Assembly (NCBI GenBank): GCA_030544235.1
Contig: CM060464.1
Coordinates: forward strand, 30,006,152-30,070,151
Source of the DNA: Lepturacanthus savala
Taxonomy: Eukaryota; Chordata; Actinopteri; Scombriformes; Trichiuridae
Direction: 5' to 3'
Length of the DNA stretch: 64,000 nucleotides
Shown here one piece after another: positions 1-12,055 of this stretch. Within the stretch, counting starts at the first letter, position 1, and each line of letters begins with the position of its first letter. The notes under the pieces were generated by a model. The model searched no databases, had not been told where the DNA came from, and worked only from the letters and a program-made list of their open reading frames with translations. Both the position numbers and the translations under genes were made by a program.

Positions 1-1786
1 GGGACCAGACCCCTGCCTCCCCCACAGCTCTTTGAAGTTCTTCTCAAGCAAAAAAAAAAAAAAAAAAAAGAGTATAAAAGTGAGAATTGAGGTCAGCATT
101 GGATTCTCTCGTTTTCCATGGTGGTGAGGCACTCCCTGATCCCCCTGTGCTGCCCTTTCTGTTTTGAATTTCATGAAATATAATCCCCATGTGATGCAAG
201 AGAGGTGGAGATGAGAAAAAGAGGGGGAAAGTTCAAAAAGGTGAGAATCAGGGACCGAGGGAGAGGTTTCAGTAAGGAGGAGAAAAGATAGAGGGAAGAA
301 AAGAACCTGAAAAAACATTAGATGGAAAAAAAGGCGTCAAGGTGAGAAAGGAATTTGAGTGTGACAGCAAGGTTTGTGGTGTGGATTCATCCATGTCAGT
401 GACCTTGGCTGCAGAGGAACAGGAGCTGTCCAGAATATCAATAGTTTCTCCATCACAGCGCAGAGATGGGACCAGCTTTGCATGTTCCTCACGGTGTTTG
501 ATGAAAGTATAACAAATTATTTTGTAGGAAGCTGCCTAACATTATAGAAGTAACAACTTTCAGGGCACAGATGCAGAATTTAGTGAGATATGTGTTTCTA
601 TTAACATGATTTACTTATGTCTTTTGTTCTGCACAGATTTCAATAAAATCCTCAGTTTTACATCAGAACAAAAACTTTCATACTGTATCAAGTAGAATTT
701 GACTAAGATACAAGGAAAGTCTTGGTAATAGTAATAATTTATTTTAATTAATTTAAAAAAAATAAATAAAACTAAAAAGAAAAGAAAAACAGGACAGCTA
801 AAAAAGAAAAAAAAAGTAAATCTTAAAAAGAAAACGTTCAGAAACAAATGCAACCAAACTATAAAGCATATTGGAGAGAATAATAAACAACATATTTTAT
901 GTGCTACTGGCTAGAGAGAAGCATAACTCATGCAGGGGATGCAGGAAATGAATAAAGATCAGGAAGTAACTCAGTCAATGGGGACAGTGTTAGGGGAAAA
1001 TATTAGTTGTTGGTTCTCATTTTGAAAAAATACACATAATAAAGACAATACAACACAAAATATGTGCTCTAATAATATATTGTCTTGGCTTCATTATGTC
1101 AAAAAAATTCTGTCAAATCCAATGAGGTCAGTGCTTTCCACTGCTTCAAATCATGAAAACAACTCGATCAAAACACTTTTCAAAGGCCCTCAACTATAAA
1201 AGGATTGCTGATGTATCACAAGAGGCTGTCAAGGTGCGGTCAGTGAGGATGCTGCGAGTTATTATTAGACAGAGAACAAAGATGGATGTTCTAATCCTAT
1301 AACCCTATATTCCCTCTGAGGGGGAATCATTAATGCGAGTTTATCGTGTCTTCATTATGAACCTTGATAAATTGTTACTTAAAAGGGGAAATTGTACACA
1401 TAAAGCGGTAGATTATGTGTCAGTAAACCTGCATCATCCCAGTGGGAGCCTGCATATGGAGAGCATATAGAGTGTTTTTTGTTAGCAGATTTACCTCCTC
1501 CCACATTTTAATTACATTTACATTTTTTTAACAAAAAGGAAAAACAAAATACCTGCAACATAGAATAATGACCTTTATACTTACTGAGTAATCTTCATAT
1601 GTGCTGTCAGATTATCTCTCAGCCAGCACAGAGGAATTATGCTCAAGGATTTGCTTTGTTTTGCTAAGTGTTCATGATAAAACAAATAAGTAAATAAAAA
1701 CATAAAAAGGACTGTGAATGTGTTAAGTATTTTCTCTCTATGTATATATATGTGACATTATTTGTCACAAAACAGCTAGAGAACAA
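1..1786. other. No gene seen; A-rich noncoding DNA
   Basis: No open frame here resembles a protein family. The stretch has a poly(A) run at 50-69 and a strongly A-rich segment at about 750-840. Short open frames on both strands are low-complexity and read as chance. It would lie deep in the intron downstream of the complexin exon if that gene runs off the left edge. Confidence 0.6.
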
Positions 1787-1827
1787 AATACATATTACAA
1801 ATTATTTTGTAATTTGTAATATGTATT
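1787..1827. repeat. 17-bp inverted repeat with 7-nt loop
   Basis: The arms at 1787-1803 and 1811-1827 are perfectly complementary and separated by seven bases. It is AT-rich. It could form a hairpin or cruciform, or be the relic of a MITE. No function is implied. Confidence 0.75.
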
Positions 1828-2165
1828 ACACCATATATATAATTGTTGTCCTAATACTGTCATTGTCTTGTCAGTTTGTTTTTTCTTTGTTCCTCATTGT
1901 GTTTCACCTGTGTCTCGTTTCTCACTTTTCTCCAGTTATTAATTAGTTCTTTGTGTCTCAAGCCCTGTTTTTGGTTCAGTCTTTGTCGGATTATCTGCAT
2001 GTTTCCTACATCCTTTTTGTTACCATCCCGTTTTTTGCCGTGCAGCTTTTTCTGAGCCCTCCTTTTGTTGTTCTTGTTTTTTATTGTTTATTTATTTTGG
2101 GTTTAAAGACTGTACATCCTTCACCCTGCCTCTGCTGCCTCTCCACAACTTAACTATTAAAATTG
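1828..2165. repeat. Pyrimidine-rich dispersed-repeat-like segment
   Basis: A long T/C-rich strand with motifs such as 'tttcacctgtgtctcg' and 'cctcattgtgtt'. It resembles the segments at 36430-36612 and 43483-43690 in this window. The similarity suggests a dispersed repeat family, which I cannot name. Open frames in it are low-complexity. Confidence 0.3.
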
Positions 2166-5100
2166 TAAAAATGTGTTCAGGGTAACATTTGAAAATGAAA
2201 AATGTGTGAGAAAACATACCATTATTTTTTTGTATTTATTTAGCCTATCAGAATTCTGCCTTTCCAGTTACTGGGTAGAATAAGGGCCTCTCTGAAACTC
2301 AAAGGGGCCCTCTGTTTTTTTGTCAGGGTTTTTGTCAGGGTTGACGTTGTGCCATAGAGTGCTTTTATAATGACAGTAATTTGAGTGACAGTAAAATTAT
2401 CCAATCATATCTCCCCTCTCCATGGGGACTGCTACCAGGACGTCAAACATCATCTTCTCTGAGGGACTCTGCTTTGCATCTGTCCATGTTGCCAGTAAAT
2501 ATGGCAAGATATTATACATGTATGAATTGCAATGAATAATTATAGTGGATGATGTTCCTCTATGGCTGTGTGTGTGTTAGTTTGTGTGTGAGGGTTTTCA
2601 CAGGTATGTGCTTTCTATTTTCAGAACCTTTGTTCAGTCAATGCATATGACCTTTATGAAAAAAATGTCAGGTACTATATATAGTGGTTGCTGTAGACTG
2701 TGGTTGCAACACAAGGCGCCTTCACCGTCTGTATGAGACACATCAATGTTATTTAGGTTTATTATAATGAGGTTTTATGGAGTAACAACATGCTGTGGTT
2801 AAAGTTTAGGCACAACATTTCATTCAATATTTATTAAACCCCTTGAGAGGAATTCTTTCATTTCCTAGTAGGTCCTAAATGAGCTAAACAAAGCACAATC
2901 AACAATCTACAGATATACAACAACGAAGACAACCAATAATAAAAACAAATAAACACAAACATCACCAAAAACAAAAAGTACAAAATGAGCACAAAATGAT
3001 GTAGGATAAGCATAGCAAAGCTGAGAGTTACAAATTGAGATTTTGCTATAAATCATGTTGATGAAACATTATCAGAAACATGTGCACTTTAACTCACAAC
3101 AAGAAGACAAAGCATGTTTAAACCGTTGAAAAGAAGTCAATGAACACATATTTAAAGGGAGATTGTTGCAATCTGATGTCGCTTTAAACATGAATGATCT
3201 TTTACCAATTGTTTTGTTCACTGAAGTAATGGAGAAGTACTGAGATGACACCTTAAGTGATATATTGAGGAATATAGGAATATCTTCTTATTTTGAGTGT
3301 GGGCCAATTGAGAAAATTATACATGATACAGTGATGGGTGTAAAAGGGGCAACCAAGAATAAATCTAGAAAGACGGTTATATAGTGTTAAGGTGCAGAAG
3401 GCAGCAAAATAAGTTACCACTTGGTTTTACAGAAGGATTTGGGTTAATCCTGATGAAATATCCTCATATCACACTAGAAAGTGCTCAGTTTAATTGCAGT
3501 AAAATGCCCAAATTGATCCTAAAAATGTCAGATTTAAATCTCCCACTTAGAACAGTGAACGGAAACAGCCTGAACCATGTAAAATGATGGATTAGTCTGT
3601 TTTTTTCAGAGTGGTGTTTCTTTAGGTTATAAATGCAAACCTCTGCAAAACTGCGGAGTGGACAAGGGTAAAAAGTCAAACTACCAAAAAAAGAAGGAAC
3701 TTTTTTACCCTCACAAGGACACACACACACACACACATACAGTATAACCCTAACCCCCTTAACATGAGTGTGTAAACAGATTTAATAGTCTGAGCTGGTA
3801 TGCAGCACCAGTGAAGCCAGCGGAGACTCTAGACTCGATGGGCTCCATGAGTCAGCAGCTGTGTGACTCATGGCGAGTGAAATGTGTTTGCTGTGTAGAT
3901 CAGTACATTAATGCATATGACAGGAGCAGCTCACTCGGAAAAGTAACCTTTACTCCTCAGGGCTGAACGGGGAATGTCGGGTGGTAGCTAACCCCCAGGA
4001 GAGGCTTGTGGTGCCAGGTTTTAGGAGGCCAACTGGACCTGGAGTCAGATGGGGAATGAACTAATGTCAGAGTTTAGATCGCCCAGCTGGCTGATGATAA
4101 AAGCCTGGCAATGAAATGAGACCACAACTGTTTATATTATACAGTCAAGACTGATGGAAATCACTATTTAAAGCCATGAAAAATGATGATTTCTACCAGA
4201 AACGGGTTGAAAGATTATTGCTAATATCTTTTCTTGAAGTGAATGGACGTACCTCTTTGATGGCGAGGGATCGAAATGTGTCGCCTCACCACAGCCGCGC
4301 CCTTTACTGAATTCTCACCATTTTAAAAACATTTCATCACAAAGATCTTGTGATGACACAGATATTACCTGAAGTGGTTATGAGGAGTTCTTTAGCAGAA
4401 ATTCATTCAAGTGCAATGACTGTGACTTCCTGTTGCGTCAACATGAACATGCACAGGCCGACTTCCTGTACTGAATTCCGTTCTTCTACGTGAAAGTACA
4501 TGGTGGAGCTGTTTCCCAGTGGGCGCTATAGAGGCATTTTTCTATGCACATAATAAAATACATAAATGCACGATCCCAAATCCTAATTCATGCAGCAAAT
4601 TTGATGAGTTTTGAGGTATATTCAGGCTCCCAAAAAGGAAAATTATCTGGCAAAAGAAAAAAGACTAGAGAAGAAAAATAATCCTTACAGTTTCATTGGG
4701 GCCTTCGCTGACTGCTGCTCAGTCGCCGCTCAGACCCTAATAAGGTTTTAGGATGATGAAACAGTTTCACTGGTGTTTTAGTGAAGTGAAACTCTGCTTA
4801 AAAAGTACAGAACTCCTCAGTGTGTGCTGCAAATTAAGATTTTGTTTAAGAGGTTTGAAACCATTAATTCAACTGTACATTGATGCTCGGTGTGACTTGA
4901 GATTTCAACCTTTTCAAAGTTCAGCTCTTTGATGTGGTGCCAGGCTGCAGCTGCTGTGTCTCAGATGTTCCCCCTCAGTGGCAGAAAAAAAAAGAAACTA
5001 ATTAATCAACACTTCTCATGTCACATGATCCCATATCATGTCTTTTTTCACCTTAGCTGGAACCATCAGTAATTACCAGCTTTACCATTAGCATACCATG

Positions 5101-5394
5101 AGCACTGCATTGTAAATTAGCCTCTTTCTCATTTGCAATCTCCTCATCACTTCCTCTCACACTCATTAGTGTTTTCTAGTAATCCGTGACTGAGCTCATC
5201 CTGACAAGCACAAGAGCCAAGGCATCACAACAGCCTTCCACTGCAAACGTGCTTAAGTATTCATTTTTTCAGCTTTTATTTACCTCATAGTTTTCTTTAT
5301 TCTGAATTTCATAGAGCATTTAAGCATCACAAAAGTTAATATCAATTGCTTTTTGATTATAAGAAGATCCAGGTGTTTGATCATAAGAAGATCT
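2166..5394. other. No gene or clear element seen
   Basis: Only a small CA run at 3721-3738 and scattered short A/T tracts are visible. No splice-flanked coding segment or terminal inverted repeat stood out on reading both strands. Confidence 0.55.
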
Positions 5395-5694
5395 AGTTGC
5401 AGGCTGAAACTGGGCCTTAAAATGAGCCATCAGGATTTCTGAGAAATTGTGATGTCACAACTATACAGTCACTGCCCACCCCCAATAACACTTATTTAAA
5501 TCAGCCAATTAGAAGAGAGACTCATTAATATTAATATAACAACCTTTTCTTTCCAGAACTCCAGCAATAAGCTTGAGAGAGGAGATATAAAACTATACTG
5601 AGGTCATTTGTGGTTCTTATAACAAACATATTTTATTAATATAATCAAAACTTCAAATAAAGCTCATGAAAAGTGTCAAATGCAGCACCTTTAA
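5395..5694. repeat. Dispersed repeat, truncated relative of 30117-30476
   Basis: The core 'tgtgatgtcacaactat..cagtcac..cccaccccc..atcagccaat..agaagagag..ctcattaatatt' is shared in order with 30280-30370. The right end runs into TTAA at 5691-5694, as in the other copy. The left end is not clear. It is probably a degraded non-autonomous piggyBac-type element. Confidence 0.55.
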
Positions 5695-7874
5695 CACTTA
5701 ACGTGAGATTCAAACACTGATTTAGCAATAATACTGATCATTCAAAGTAAAAGTTGACCAAAGGGAAGATGGATGACATTTAGTAGATGTCATTTATCTT
5801 TCCACAGTAGGACATTTCAGCCTAATGAAGTGGCTAATGAATGGAACCTGGTGTTGTTTTACAGCTGACTTCACTCCGAGGACACTCACCTCTAAACAAC
5901 AGTTACCATTATTAAATATGATCATAAAAATTATAAGCCTTTTCATCTATATCTTTATGAAGGGCAGATTTGACACTAGTTTGCAGTAAGGTTGAATTTT
6001 GTATTTTATTTGAAACACATACTGTATCAAAAATATTTTAGTCGGCATCCATGGTATGGCATCCACAAGTAGATGAAAGTGAAAGCGAGTGAGAACATGC
6101 TGAATGCTGCTATGTGGCTACGTTCTAAAGCACAGATAAAACAGCCACACCTCATCATAACTTCCCAACAACACTGCAGAAGGTGCCACCTTGTCTGCTC
6201 TCTCCCTGTGCTACTTTCTGCTTTGCCATTTTTGGCATTGCCGGGACCAAATGGTGCAATGACACCCAACACCCTGCACTGTCATTGGCTGGGCCGACAC
6301 ACACACACACACATGAATGACCTGGAGGCAGCGAAACAAGAAAAAAAAGAGAAAATAGAGGAGGGGACAGGGCCTCTGCAGATAAACACACCACCACACA
6401 CTTAGTGGGTCATAAGTAAATGAGTATTTTACCTGTTTAAATAAATAATATTGATTGATCAATTGATTGATAAGTGATGATAGAAAATTATTACATTTGG
6501 AGAGTATATACTTATTTTTTTAGGGAAACAACCTACCTCTCTAAAACAGAAAAATGAAAGCCCCTTTGACAATATGACTTGCAGCACAATTTAACATTGT
6601 TTAAGTTTCTGTTTTCAACCCATTTAACACATTTTTTCTCTTTGCTTTATATAATAGGTTTTCTGGGCTGAAATGCTCCAAAACATTAGCCTAAAGTGTC
6701 CTCTTGCAGGAGAAAAAAAAATCTCTGAACCCTTGATAATTGTTTACCGCAACATGATTCCTATAGGTGGTCGTAAGCTACCTCTCCTTGTGATCTCATC
6801 GACAGTATATAATGTACTTCACTATAAATAGAAAAGACTTACAAGGTATTTTTTTTTTAATTCATCACAGCATACATTCTTTCCTGTGAGACTGGAGTCT
6901 GTTATGGCTGCTGTTGTCTCCATCAATCCTTTTTTATCTGCTCAGTCAAATATGGGCTTTTTTTTTTTTTATTTATCTCTTTCAGCCCGCGTGACACGTC
7001 CCTTTGTTGCACTGTAGATATGGATTAGGCAGATATCTCCTCTCTATTGTCTCGGAGGACAAAAAACTGGCTTGATGTCTGAACTGTGCACCGTCCTGAT
7101 AACAAAGCTGCCAATTCACTCTCATAATCACCCTGGCAATAAAAAAGAGCAATTCCCTCTTCAGCATGGCCCTCAGGCTGCTATTGATTCTATCATTTTT
7201 ACCTCCAGGGAAGTCAGCGAGGTGACACGACAGTAATGAAACAATAACTGTAAGTGTTATTGTATGTGAAAGACTGAGTCAGAGCAGCCTGTCAGAGAAG
7301 TGACCTTTAGGTTTGTCTCCGCTTCTCTTTGACAATCATGTGAAATCTATTCCCGTCTGTGTGTTTTTAGTCAGACTAGCAGACTTCTGGGTGGTGAGGT
7401 TTCTATTAAATGTCTGACAGGAGGTCATCTTCCTCGCCCTCAGTCCTGACCCTCTCGCCATGAGAGCAATAATTACCAAAACTGCCCCTTTGGATTGGTG
7501 AAAGCCAGCCCCACCCACACCATCTGCATCAAGATATGTCCCACTGTTCTGCACCACAAGCTGTTTCCAAGGACTCAAATGCTGCATAAACAGGCAAAAA
7601 GAGACAATCCAATACAGACCATATACTCACAGTGTACAGCAAGTACTCTGTACTAATTCTGATTCTGGTTTTGCAGTTAGTAAACAAGAAACCAGTGTGT
7701 TCCAATTCAGTTACTGGCCCAAATATAAGATGATCCCCTTTTTCTAACACTTGGACATTGGGAGGACATTCTTGCAAACTGAAATAACTGTAATGGACAG
7801 ATGCAAGTGTGTTTATCATTACACCTGAATGCAACACAGAGAGGAAAATGTTGTATTGCAAAAGCAATAAGTAG
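5695..7874. other. No gene or clear element seen
   Basis: The open frames of 80-110 codons at 6.0-6.4 kb overlap on both strands and match no family I recognise. A short CA run lies at 6299-6313. A poly(T) run lies at 6958-6970. Confidence 0.5.
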
Positions 7875-7990
7875 TGTTGGGAATAACACGTAACAAAATT
7901 AATACATTACTGTAATGCATTGCTTTTTGCTGTAACGCAGTAATGTAAGGGATTACAAAAAAAAAATGTTAATATTTTACTCGCTAAAAA
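7875..7990. repeat. Possible dispersed-repeat fragment ('tgttgggaataacacgtaac')
   Basis: The motif TGTTGGGAATAAC followed by many TAACG/GTAATG words resembles a dispersed repeat I associate with fish genomes. Boundaries are approximate. No terminal repeat pair was found. Confidence 0.35.
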
Positions 7991-8274
7991 TATCTGTTAT
8001 GCATGTCTGCATTACTGTGCATTTTTAAGATGAATTGAACTGAAGTGGTTGTTTTTTGTTCTTCAAAATAATGAATTGAAATTCTAACTATCACCCAAAA
8101 CCTAAATGTGACTAATCTGAATAAAAGAAAAAAAAAACGTTCTTTTATACCTGACATTTATACTAAAATTTTGACTTTATTCTAGGCATTTGAACTTTAT
8201 TCCTCATGGGCAAAATTCTTGAAAGTCTAGAAAGTATATTTGGTGCATTTTTGTTATCTTGCTTTATTCTGTAC

Positions 8275-8492
8275 ACATAACATTGATTGCATGTCCTAGG
8301 AGAGAGATCACTCCTCTGTAGCTCTTCCGAGGGTTTGTTACATTTTCTCCTTGTTAAAGTGTTTATTTTGTTGGGGTTTCATATCAGGGATTTGAGGGTA
8401 GCGGATGTTTTATTGTTGTACACTGTAAAGGCCCTCGAGGCCAATTTGTGATATCGGGCTATATGAATTAAATTGACTTGACTGAACCTGAG
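8275..8492 (+). mobile_element. 3' end of an L2/CR1-like LINE
   Basis: A run of landmarks typical of fish non-LTR retrotransposon 3' ends appears in order: 'tcctaggagagagatcactc', 'ctcttccgagg', 'cactgtaaaggccct', 'ttgtgatatcgggctatat' and a short 'ttgacttgact' tail. No coding part remains, so this is a 5'-truncated copy. The clade assignment is from memory of such 3' ends, not from a search. Confidence 0.55.
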
Positions 8493-8942
8493 ATTCCTCA
8501 CCAACTTCCTTCAACCCTTGTGCTCCTCGCTTTTAATGTTCTCAACTCCTTTCATTTTAAAAGCTCCAAGCATCACAGGAACCGCACGTGTCAACACAGT
8601 TTCTAATTTGAAAGTCTGTTTGATGTAGTGATTTGATTTTCTTGTGCTGCTGAGGTGTGGCCTTCTGTGATTCATTAAGCCAGCAATGTGGATATTTCAT
8701 AACTCCATCCTTCACTGCCAGTGCACATTTTACCGTCACCTAAATCTGAGGCACGTCATCCAATTCACATATGCAAATTAATTATATTAGTTCCATTGTG
8801 TTGGTTGACATTTCCTCATGTAATTTTCCTATAGAGTTGCTTTCTTTTCACTGGCTTGGCACCTTATAGATGATATATTTGTTAGGTCCATGAAATGTCC
8901 TTCGGTGATTGAGGTTTTTGCTGGTATAGGCTGTTTTACTGA
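8493..8942. other. No gene or element seen
   Basis: Unremarkable AT-rich sequence between two repeats. A minus-strand 60-codon frame at 8557-8739 matches nothing I recognise. Confidence 0.5.
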
Positions 8943-10238
8943 GGAATAGTGGAAATATAAGACCTTTGCTTTAGTAAAAGTACAAATAGGACAACATAAA
9001 AATACTCCATTACCAATAAAAGTCCTATGAGCTTATTGCATTGAAAGAAATTGAAATATATTGCTTTGTACCTTTGACTGATATATTATCATGTACAGTA
9101 TATGTATTATGAATGTAAATGTTAAATAAATATACTGGAAAATAAAGTACAAGTACTTCATAATTGTACTAAGGAACAATGTATGACATTTGGTCATCAT
9201 TTAAGTTTAAAGAAAAATCCTCAGTTAAACTATAGAGAACATAGAGAACAAGAGTAATGACATCAAAGCTAGACTGCTATCTAAGCAACCATTGCAGCTT
9301 CACCCATGCAATTAGCATGCTAAACTGGTTAGCTCACACCAGTCCACTAAATCTGTCACCCTGAGTAATGTGTAGCTTTTTACCTTTAGAGAGAGTTTAA
9401 TTTTGTAACTGATTGCATTTTTTAACTTTGCTTCTCTACACTGTGGAGCTGCAGGTAAGTTAGCTGAACCCAGCAATGTAGCTGAACAGCAGCACAGATT
9501 CACACTAAACATTAAGCTTAAATTCATGCATTCATTCATTCATTCATTCATTATGTGATGCATACAGATGAAAATGTCCATAAACAGAGAGACAGACGCA
9601 GGCAGCACTTCCTGCACCACTGTAAATTTCGATAGGCTGATATCAGGTAAATTGGGCCACTTTTTGGTAAAATACTTGGTACAATAACACAATAGTAAAT
9701 ATGCCTTTTCAATGTATATTTATGATTAATAATGACTGTTTCGGGCCATTTTGTGTTGGTATTATGTGATAAAATTATTTATTATTATTATTTTAAGTCT
9801 TGAAATATCCGCTGTGCCACTTTTTTTTTGAATGAGCGGTTTCAGGTAAAATGGGTTTAGTTCGATTTGTCATGCCAGACTACTTACCATGCATATTTCT
9901 GGTTCAGTGTCTCATCCACCATAGAAACCATAAACTAATCAAATCACCTGTTTCTTTTCAAGCACCGTTATGTCACCAGTTTGAAATCCTTTGTAGTTAT
10001 TGGCTCTAATTTCCAGAAGGGAACCCACAATCCTTAAATGGCCCATTTTACCTGATATTACCCTGCATATCTCAGTGTTGGTGTTAGAAATGTAGGCTTT
10101 CTCATTGACATGATGGTGGCAGGAGGTAAAATGTTGCCCCCTAATAGTTAGGAGCCAAGCAGGTAGTATAATGTATTGCTCCTTTAAGCAGGCTACAGCA
10201 CATCAGTGAATGTACTTGGTTACTTTCCACTACTGATG
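8943..10238. repeat. Dispersed 'agtaaaagtac' repeat split by a ~1-kb insertion
   Basis: The left part (8943-9165) has the phrases 'agtaaaagtacaaata', 'aaaaatactccattac', 'aaaagtcctatg' and 'aagtacaagtacttc'. The right part (10205-10238) holds the opposite end, 'gtacttggttactttccact'. Other copies are at 45502-46158 and 57447-57550. About 1 kb between the two parts (about 9166-10190) does not belong to the family and has its own imperfect ends, AGGAACAATGTATGAC and its inverted relative near 10175-10190. This implies nesting. Confidence 0.45.
9639..10060. repeat. MITE-like inverted repeat, ~422 bp
   Basis: The left arm 'gatatcaggtaaattgggcca' starts at 9639. The right arm at 10036-10060 is its near reverse complement ('aaatggcccattttacctg..'). 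A third copy of the motif lies internally near 9843 ('caggtaaaatggg'). No coding potential. It sits inside the ~1-kb segment that interrupts the surrounding repeat. Confidence 0.55.
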
Positions 10239-10240
10239 AG

Positions 10241-11513
10241 GAAATACTTTTATAAAAACCCAGTAACAACTTATCTGACACAATCTAAAAATATAAGTGA
10301 GACATTTAGTCTACAATGAAGCAATCTGCTGATTTTTTTTCCTGTCGATAGCACAGGTGAAAGCCCCCTGAAGCGCTTTGAGAGACGGAGTCATTTAAAG
10401 ACAGTTTCTTCCCTGTTCACCCTTTGTGCCGATAATAATGGTTCAACCTGGTTTATCAGATGCCCACTGCTGCTCTTTAGGTGCAGCGCTGCAGCAAGCT
10501 TCCTAAAGCTTTGTAACAGTGAGCAGAAGTTCACACTCCCACCCATGGCATCCCAGCAGCCCGGCTGCTTTTTTTTCTCAACACCCACATCTCCGTGTGT
10601 ACTGTGTACCTTCACAAAGGTTCACAGGGAGCCGAGTGCCCGGCGTTGCTTTGAGACCTTCAGCTTCAGGCCTCTATTCATCATGTTTGATGGCAGAAGA
10701 AAAGCTGTCTGCAATTCAAAGACACAGAAAATGGCCAAATAGCTATGATCTATTACAAAGGTTTGTTTTTTTTTTTCTAAATTGCTTGTGGAGCAAAAAA
10801 GCTTCTGTGCTGTTATACAATTGGGTCTTTAAAATATTGATCTTCTGCTCTTCTGAGATAAATTGGAACACTTGCTCATCATGCAGTGTCAGTGGCTTTA
10901 CCTATAGATTCTTTTCTGTTTCTGTTCTAATGACAGAAACCATTAGGAGTAGTCATGTTTTTGGTTATAGTTAAAATTTCAAGTAATTTTTTTTTGCATT
11001 TGTTTAATTATTTTTGTGTTATCTTAATTTGTAAATCATGATGAGATAATTGCAGCAGGCGAGGTTTGTGTGTGTGTGTGTGTGTTTCTCTGTGCTTCAC
11101 CACACACCAGTGATGTAGGAAAGCCTGGAGCCAGCTGTGGACAGCACATTCAGCCTTTGATGGCTTAGCATCAGCCTCAGGATTGGTGAGTCAATTCCCC
11201 GGAGTCGTCACCTGAGCTCAGGAGTTTACTGGGAGACAGATGAATCGTGTCACGACTCAGCGCAGAAGTGGATATGCACTAGTGACTCAGACTAGAGTAA
11301 TCCACAAAACAACAAACATATCCAGGGGGACATACAAACATATCCACCCAAAACTGCCCCTTAACTCTTTCTGAATGTATTCAAACCTGTGAAAACTGTT
11401 TAGCAACTCTGATAACAACAGTCAGAATCATCAACTAATACTTTACCACAACAAACCTAATGTTCTTATAGAGATGGCTATACTATGGTGTCAGAAAAAT
11501 ATGTGTATGCATA
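10241..11513. other. No gene seen; short GT run
   Basis: A plus-strand open frame of 151 codons at 10519-10974 is compositionally low-complexity near its end and matches no family I know. A (GT)n run lies at about 11066-11084. Nothing else is supportable. Confidence 0.45.
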
Positions 11514-11517
11514 TTAA

Positions 11518-12051
11518 CCCTCTATGCCATCATATATTACTTAGATATGGTAAGAAATGTTCTGAGTGTTTATTATTACTTAAATGGCCTGAATAATAGA
11601 TACATAAAATAATTTGTAAAAAAAAAAAAAAACATAGTTTCATGCTATGTAAGTCAATGGGGCTCCATTAGGTTGTATGCACTAGAAAATTTCCATGTTT
11701 GCATATTTTTGCCATATGGCAACAAATCTTTTTTAGCATATTAGAAAAAAAAAAACTTTTAACATCAGCACTGAATTAGATGTAAACAAAAATGATAAAA
11801 ATAAAACAACAACAACAAAGTTTTATTTATGCCAGATCGTGAGTTAAATTTTTTATTTGGTGAAAATTTTCCAAACTTCTGAATAAAAGACAAAAAGTGA
11901 TGCTCACATGTCAAATGTCCATCAGCAAAAGGGACTAGTAACAGGATATCCTGGTCATGTGACCTCATAAATTGTGTGTCATTCAGAAATAAAACTAAAA
12001 TATTGAAGGTAAAGGGATTGCTACCATATGGCAACACTATGCAATAGAGGG
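11518..12051. mobile_element. piggyBac-type MITE, 534 bp, TTAA flanks
   Basis: The element is bounded by TTAA at 11514-11517 and 12052-12055. Its ends begin CCCTCTATGCCAT on the left and, inverted on the right, CCCTCTATTGCAT. A TTAA duplication with CCC-starting termini is the signature of piggyBac-superfamily transposition. There is no transposase, so it is non-autonomous. A second copy lacking clear ends lies at 33930-34222, sharing for example 'gtttcatgctatgtaagtca' and 'gatgctcacatgtcaaat'. Confidence 0.7.
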
Positions 12052-12055
12052 TTAA

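Noticed and set aside
10519..10974. 151-codon plus-strand frame
   Set aside because: No recognised domain, T-rich and low-complexity in places, no splice or promoter context; likely chance.
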